From Collinsella sp. (GTDB taxonomy: Bacteria; Actinomycetota; Coriobacteriia; Coriobacteriales; Coriobacteriaceae), in NCBI GenBank assembly GCA_019414515.1, contig DXLX01000044.1:1-32394 (forward strand): a stretch of 32,394 nucleotides of DNA, written 5' to 3'. Each line of letters begins with the position of its first letter. Within the stretch, counting starts at the first letter, position 1. The position numbers and the translations under genes are program-made. This document shows positions 30,607 to 32,394 of the stretch, piece after piece. The notes beneath the pieces were generated by a model. The model was not told the origin of the DNA. It was given only the letters and a program-made list of their open reading frames with translations, and ran no database searches.

Positions 30607-32394
30607 CGATGAGGAAAAAGACCAGGTACGCGCTGCGTCCGATCTGGTTGCCATCGTGCAGGAAACGGTTGAGCTCAAGCCCCGCGGCCATGAGTTTTGG
30701 GGTTGCTGCCCCTTCCATGGCGAAAAGACCCCGTCGTTTCACATTATCCCTGCCACGCAGGTGTGGCACTGCTTTGGCTGTGGCGAGGGCGGCGACGTCT
30801 TCACCTACATCATGAAGCGCGAGAACCTGAGCTTTCCCGAGTCGATTCGCTACCTGGCCGACCGTGCCGGCATTGAGCTGCACGATACCGGCGCTTATCG
30901 CGAGCGCGGCACCAAGCGCGTCCGCATCTACGACCTATGTGCGGAAACCGCCCAGTTCTATCACACCATGCTTATGCGCGGTAAGGACAGCCGTCCGCGC
31001 GAGTACTTCGCCAGTCGCGGTATGGGCAGCGATGTCTGCCGCCGCTACTGCCTGGGCTTTGCACCGGGTCGCAATGCGCTGGTGTCGCATCTGTCGCAGG
31101 CGGGCTTTACCCCGCAGGAGATGATCGACGCCAATGTGGCCGTGAGCCGTGGTCGCGGGCAGCTTGCCGACCGTTTTTACGACCGCGTGATGTTTCCCAT
31201 TTTTGACGAGCAGGGTCATAACATCGCCTTTGGCGGGCGCATTATGGGCGACGGCCAGCCTAAGTACCTCAACACCGCCGAGACGAGCGTGTTCCATAAA
31301 AAGCGAAACCTCTATGGCTTTAACTGGGCCAAGGAGTTTATCGTCGCGCAGGATACCGCCATCGTGGTGGAGGGATATACCGACTGTATCGCCTGCTGGG
31401 AGGCGGGGATTAAAAACGTCGTCGCCACGCTGGGCACGGCGCTGACGGAACATCATGTAAAGACGCTCACCCGCTTTGCCAAGCGCATTGTATATATGTT
31501 CGATGGCGACGCCGCCGGTCAAAAGGCCGCACGCCGCGCGATTCAGTTTATCGAGCAGGATTCGATGGACCTGCGCTGCGTGGTGCTTCCCGACGGCAAC
31601 GACCCCATGGAGTTCATCACCGCGCATGGTGGCGAGGCTCTGCAGGCGCGCATCGATGCCGCCGAGCCCCTCATGGACTTTGTGTACCGCTCACTGCAGG
31701 AGTCGAGCGACATTACCACGCCGGGCGGTCGTGCCAAGGCGCTCGAGGATGCACTGACGCTCATCTATCCGCTGCGCGATAGCTACATGATCGATACGTA
31801 CTTTATCCAGATTGCCGACCTGCTGGGTTTGGATCTGGAGACGGTGCGCTCGAGCTCGGGCCGTGTGTTTCGCGATGTTGCCAAGCGCGAGGACGCCGAG
31901 CGCCGCCGTGAGCAGAACTACGAGCGTCAACGCGCGCAAGCTGAGCGCGCGGGCAGCGCGGGCGGTCGGGCGTCTGGTTTGCTGGGGACGTCTCGCGGTG
32001 CCTGGGCCGCGGGTGCGACGCCGCCGGTGTCCGCACCGGTCGAGGAAGAACCGTACGACTATGTGCCGCTCGAGGCCTACGGGGCCGCGCCGGTCGAGGC
32101 TGTCGACGATATGCCGCCGATTGATGTGCCGGTTGGTATGGATGGCGCGGCACCGGTCGCCGATATAATGGGCGCGCCCGCGTCGCCGACGATGCCGATC
32201 GTGCTGACCGACCTAGAGCGAAAGTCTTTGGCGGGGGAGCGCGAGTTGCTGACGATGCTCACGAGCTACCCCGACCTGTTCCGCACGTATGCCGATCGCA
32301 TCTGCTCGATCGAGTGGGTGGATCCGCGTCACGAGTCCATCGCGTGGGCCGTGCTCGCGACGCCGCCGGGCACCGACCCCACGGCGTGCATGGA
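30599..32394 (+). CDS. dnaG: DNA primase DnaG, partial (runs off window)
   Basis: 598 codons from GTG 30599 to the window edge. The GTG is preceded by AGGGGGTGAG inside ribF. An ATG at 30609 is in the wrong frame. The CHC2 zinc-binding domain is complete (GCCPFHGEKTPSFHII and WHCFGCGEGGD; Cys37, His40, Cys58, Cys61), followed by the RNA-polymerase core with GFAPGRNALVSHL and KYLNTAETSVFHKKRNLYGF. The TOPRIM domain follows (VVVEGYTDCIACWEAGIKN, Glu258; YMFDGDAAGQKAARRAIQFI). After about residue 430 an Arg/Glu-rich then Ala/Pro/Val-rich linker (YVPLEAYGAAPVEAVDD) leads into the C-terminal helicase-binding domain (LTDLERKSLAGERELLTMLT, SYPDLFRTYADRICS). Makes RNA primers for replication. Confidence 0.96.
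   Translation, partial: MISDEEKDQVRAASDLVAIVQETVELKPRGHEFWGCCPFHGEKTPSFHIIPATQVWHCFGCGEGGDVFTYIMKRENLSFPESIRYLADRAGIELHDTGAYRERGTKRVRIYDLCAETAQFYHTMLMRGKDSRPREYFASRGMGSDVCRRYCLGFAPGRNALVSHLSQAGFTPQEMIDANVAVSRGRGQLADRFYDRVMFPIFDEQGHNIAFGGRIMGDGQPKYLNTAETSVFHKKRNLYGFNWAKEFIVAQDTAIVVEGYTDCIACWEAGIKNVVATLGTALTEHHVKTLTRFAKRIVYMFDGDAAGQKAARRAIQFIEQDSMDLRCVVLPDGNDPMEFITAHGGEALQARIDAAEPLMDFVYRSLQESSDITTPGGRAKALEDALTLIYPLRDSYMIDTYFIQIADLLGLDLETVRSSSGRVFRDVAKREDAERRREQNYERQRAQAERAGSAGGRASGLLGTSRGAWAAGATPPVSAPVEEEPYDYVPLEAYGAAPVEAVDDMPPIDVPVGMDGAAPVADIMGAPASPTMPIVLTDLERKSLAGERELLTMLTSYPDLFRTYADRICSIEWVDPRHESIAWAVLATPPGTDPTACM

Noticed and set aside
1..32394. tRNA or rRNA genes
   Set aside because: Gaps were read for cloverleaf-like segments with a T-arm GTTCGANTC pattern; none was convincing. 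A covariance search would settle it.

Overview
The window looks like a chromosomal segment of a high-GC, Gram-positive gut actinobacterium of the class Coriobacteriia, most likely Collinsella. This is inferred from codon usage, strong AGGAGG-type ribosome sites, the protein style and the gene order; no database was searched. It has two parts: an accessory region (about 1-11,050) and a conserved housekeeping region (about 11,100-32,394).

Accessory region. Bases about 249-665 and about 10,609-11,035 are diverged direct copies of one another. Each copy carries the 3' end of a minus-strand gene, an intergenic spacer and the 5' end of a secreted-protein gene. Between them lies about 10 kb of lower-GC, loosely packed DNA. 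It holds: a protein with a nucleoside-deoxyribosyltransferase/TIR-like C-terminal domain (1330-2136); an IS256-family remnant with recognisable imperfect terminal repeats (2260-2913); an Abi-alpha (DUF4393) protein (3359-4156); a 540-residue conserved protein with a HEPN-like C-terminal RxnH motif (4410-6032); two unrecognised ORFs; two different Abi_2-family HEPN proteins (7441-8406 and 9642-10574); a DUF2188 protein; and pieces of a third, unnamed family (478-1068, 8654-9010 and 10,850-11,035). It reads as a small defence island. Each Abi_2 gene is next to compact, terminated, hairpin-rich DNA that could encode a small RNA.

Sucrose locus. A LacI-family regulator (11152-12132) is followed by a sucrose-type PTS EIIBC (12316-13716) and a GH32 sucrose-6-phosphate hydrolase (13824-15365). 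Three LacI/cre-type operator sequences lie in front of the regulator and the PTS gene. The PTS phosphorylates sucrose on uptake, the hydrolase cleaves it, and the regulator probably controls both itself and the uptake genes. Next come an unusual Cys/Met-family PLP-fold protein without the expected lysine, a large inverted repeat, a ModE-like HTH protein on the minus strand, guaB and leuS. The guaB-leuS gap holds two very large palindromic structures, one of which forms the leuS leader. A minus-strand lipoprotein follows leuS.

Translation/transcription operon. A good promoter and a terminator-like leader (22540-22626) precede rimP-nusA-infB-rbfA-nrnA-truB-ribF-dnaG, tightly spaced or overlapping. 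They serve ribosome maturation, transcription elongation, translation initiation, nanoRNA turnover, tRNA modification, flavin cofactor synthesis and replication priming. dnaG runs off the right edge and the secreted-protein gene runs off the left edge.
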